Assembly: GCF_007828835.1 (NCBI RefSeq)
Contig: NZ_VIVL01000012.1
Location: forward strand, 62,001 to 126,000
Direction of reading: 5' to 3'
Origin: Variovorax beijingensis
GTDB lineage: Bacteria; Pseudomonadota; Gammaproteobacteria; Burkholderiales; Burkholderiaceae_C
Length of the DNA stretch: 64,000 nucleotides
This document shows positions 62,378 through 64,000 of the stretch, in pieces. The notes below the pieces were generated by a model that saw only the letters and a program-made list of their open reading frames with translations, was not told the DNA's origin and searched no databases. The position numbers were made by a program, and so were the translations under genes. Numbering within the stretch: position 1 is the first letter of the stretch; each line of letters starts with the position of its first letter.

Positions 62378-63088
62378 ATGCGTTATCCCGGCCCGCGCGA
62401 GAACGACCGAGATGGATCGAAGGCAGCGATCGAGCCCGTGCGGGTCACCCGCGAAGGGCTCCTCGATGACGCCTTCATGGCGCAGGTCTATGCGCAGCTC
62501 CCGGTGGGCGTGCGGCTGCGCACCGCGGAGGAACTGGAAGCGTCCATCGAAGGCGTGCTGTCGCGGCACGATGGCAATGCAGCCGTTCATGTGTTCGGAT
62601 ATGGATCGCTGATGTGGAACCCCGCGGTGGAGCACACCGGCGTGCATCCGGCGAAAGTCCACGGTTGGCACCGCTCCTTCTGCCTGCGCTCGATCGTCGG
62701 GCGAGGCTCGCAGGAGCACCCCGGACTGATGCTCGCACTCGACCGGGGCGGCGCGTGCCAGGGATTGCTGTTGCAGATCGAGCCGCGCAAGGTGCGTGAG
62801 GAGCTGCGGGTGCTCTGGCGAAGGGAGATGCTGACCGAGGTGTACCAGGCCCGGTGGGTGACCGCCCATGCGGAGGGCCGGCCGGTGCGCGCAATCACCT
62901 TTGCGGTCGACCGATCCCATCCACGCTACACGAAGGCGCTCTCCCTGCACGAGATGGCCCGGATGATCAACACGGGAGCGGGCAGCCTCGGCAGCTGCCG
63001 CGAGTACTTCGACGCCACGCTTCAAAAGCTCGAGGCGCTCGGCATACGCGACGTGGGGATGGAGCGGCTGCGCAGCGCCGTGGGCTGA
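62378..63088 (+). CDS. chaC: glutathione-specific gamma-glutamylcyclotransferase (ChaC family)
   Basis: This 236-residue ChaC-like protein has the substrate loop VFGYGSLMWNP, then GWHRSFCLRS, and a conserved glutamate in the RREMLTEVYQARWV segment expected to be catalytic. The family splits glutathione into 5-oxoproline and Cys-Gly. The product 5-oxoproline is the substrate of PxpABC encoded at the other end of the window. CTGGAGGCTCGCCC before 62378 fixes the start. It converges on the acyl-CoA ligase gene. Confidence 0.9.
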   Translation: MRYPGPRENDRDGSKAAIEPVRVTREGLLDDAFMAQVYAQLPVGVRLRTAEELEASIEGVLSRHDGNAAVHVFGYGSLMWNPAVEHTGVHPAKVHGWHRSFCLRSIVGRGSQEHPGLMLALDRGGACQGLLLQIEPRKVREELRVLWRREMLTEVYQARWVTAHAEGRPVRAITFAVDRSHPRYTKALSLHEMARMINTGAGSLGSCREYFDATLQKLEALGIRDVGMERLRSAVG

Positions 63089-63104
63089 AGCCCCATCCGC
63101 GCCA

Positions 63105-64000
63105 TCAGGCCGCTGCCGGTGCGCGCAGCTCCTTGCGCAGGATCTTGCCCACGGTCGATTTGGGCAAGGCCTCGAGAAAGGTGATGTGGCGAGGCACCTT
63201 GTAAGGCGCCAGGAGCTCGCGGCAATGCGATTCGACCTGGTCCGCCTGCAGGCCCGGCGAGCGGCGTACGACGAACAGGTGGGGGACTTCACCGGAGCGC
63301 TCGTCGGGCACGCCGACGCAGGCGCACTCCAGCACCTCCGGATGCAGCGCGACCACGCCCTCGATCTCGTTCGGATAGACGTTGAATCCGGACACCAGGA
63401 TCATGTCCTTCTTGCGGTCGACGATGGTCATCAGCCCCTGCGCATCCATGGTGACGACATCGCCCGTGCGGAACCAGCCATCGCCGGTGAATGCCATGCG
63501 CGTTTCTTCCTCGCGCTTCCAGTAGCCGGCGAACACCTGCGGGCCCTTGATGAGCAGCTCGCCGGGCGCGCCCGGCGCCACCGGCTCGCCCGCGTCGTCG
63601 ACGATCATCACATCGGTGGAGGGCACCGGAACGCCGATGGTGCCGTTGCAGCCCGGCGCATTGAAGGTGGCGCTGGGCGATGTCTCCGTGAGCCCATAGG
63701 CCTCGGTGATCGGCGGCCCGCCCGCCGCCTCCCACTTGCGCGCGACCGCCGCCTGGATCGAGGCGCCGGCGCCGATGACCATGCCGCAGCGCGAAAAGTC
63801 GACCGACGACAGTTCGGGCAGGTTCACCATGCCGTTGAACATGGTGTTGACGCCGATCAGCACGTCGAAAGGCGCCCGGCGCAACTCGTCGCACAGGGCC
63901 TTGGTGTCGCGCGGATTCATGACGAGCCGGTTGTGTCCGCCGCTCGCCAGCGCCATCAGCGCCATGCCGAGCGGGAAGATGTGGTACAGGGGCAGCGGCG
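63105..64000 (-). CDS. acyl-CoA synthetase/AMP-forming ligase (FadD-like), N-terminus outside window
   Basis: This is the C-terminal 297 residues of an adenylate-forming ligase; the frame stays open to the window edge. Visible motifs are the acyl pocket/A5 motif YGLTETSPSATFN, A7 GDGWFRTGDVV, A8 DRKKDMILVSGFNVYPNEIE and the C-terminal A10 lysine in PKSTVGKILRKEL. It activates a carboxylic acid as its CoA thioester, in the pattern of long- or medium-chain fatty acid ligases. Its 5' neighbour is unseen. It converges on chaC with a 16-base gap. Confidence 0.9.
   Translation of the reverse strand, partial: PLPLYHIFPLGMALMALASGGHNRLVMNPRDTKALCDELRRAPFDVLIGVNTMFNGMVNLPELSSVDFSRCGMVIGAGASIQAAVARKWEAAGGPPITEAYGLTETSPSATFNAPGCNGTIGVPVPSTDVMIVDDAGEPVAPGAPGELLIKGPQVFAGYWKREEETRMAFTGDGWFRTGDVVTMDAQGLMTIVDRKKDMILVSGFNVYPNEIEGVVALHPEVLECACVGVPDERSGEVPHLFVVRRSPGLQADQVESHCRELLAPYKVPRHITFLEALPKSTVGKILRKELRAPAAA

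Overview
The window is a 64 kb piece of a GC-rich betaproteobacterial chromosome. The strongest fit is Comamonadaceae, with a Variovorax-like genome most likely. The reasons are Bug/TctC solute-binding proteins, a gentisate-forming (nag-type) salicylate hydroxylase, a PhaB-type acetoacetyl-CoA reductase, and an abundance of LysR regulators with high-GC third positions. This is inference from protein character only; there is no rRNA, tRNA or phylogenetic marker gene here. It looks like an ordinary chromosomal accessory region packed with small catabolic and uptake modules, each with its own regulator. I see no phage, transposase, integrase, CRISPR array or tRNA.

Layout. (1) 1-1.4 kb: the end of a Bug-type binding protein and an unknown protein. 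(2) 1.4-13.7 kb: a 5-oxoproline (pyroglutamate)-type module. It holds an aminotransferase-RraA pair, a divergent LysR regulator, biotin carrier and biotin carboxylase, PxpB, PxpC, a second carrier-like protein without the biotin lysine, PxpA, an SDR enzyme and a polar amino acid ABC importer. Three copies of a 39-bp promoter block tie these operons into one apparent LysR regulon. (3) 13.8-16.8 kb: small unknown genes, a ClC chloride channel and a MarR regulator. (4) 17-19.9 kb: TctB-TctA without TctC, and a degenerate nitronate-monooxygenase-like protein. (5) 20-21.7 kb: an ECF sigma factor, a Tat-exported ferritin-like protein and a cytochrome c. (6) 21.7-23.6 kb: an EamA exporter and a divergent LysR.

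(7) 23.6-32.7 kb: what looks like a complete gamma-resorcylate (2,6-dihydroxybenzoate) pathway. It comprises an MFS importer, a decarboxylase giving resorcinol, a two-component flavin hydroxylase giving hydroxyquinol, a ring-cleavage dioxygenase giving maleylacetate, and a reductase giving 3-oxoadipate, with MarR and LysR regulators. (8) 32.8-38.6 kb: cupin, TRAP transporter, DUF2848 protein and amidase, for an unknown substrate. (9) 38.8-41.9 kb: a 1026-residue highly repetitive acidic protein. It has a LapA-like N-terminal region, 169 residues of alternating Asp-Ala and 29-residue tandem repeats. (10) 42.7-52 kb: a sugar-acid (hexonate) module with a GntR/FCD regulator, gluconate 5-dehydrogenase-like SDR, Bug protein, two enolase-superfamily dehydratases, a TRAP transporter and an idonate dehydrogenase-like enzyme.

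(11) 52-57.9 kb: dctA behind a sigma-54 promoter, phaB, and the DctB/DctD two-component system. (12) 57.9-62.3 kb: a four-gene salicylate 5-hydroxylase-like operon with a divergent NahR-like LysR. (13) 62.3-64 kb: ChaC and the end of an acyl-CoA ligase. Overall the region imports and oxidises plant-derived acids: phenolic acids, sugar acids, dicarboxylates and amino-acid derivatives. The most unusual items are the Asp-Ala repeat protein, the shared 39-bp regulatory block, the carrier protein lacking its biotin lysine, and a small AceE-like reading frame in the dctA leader.
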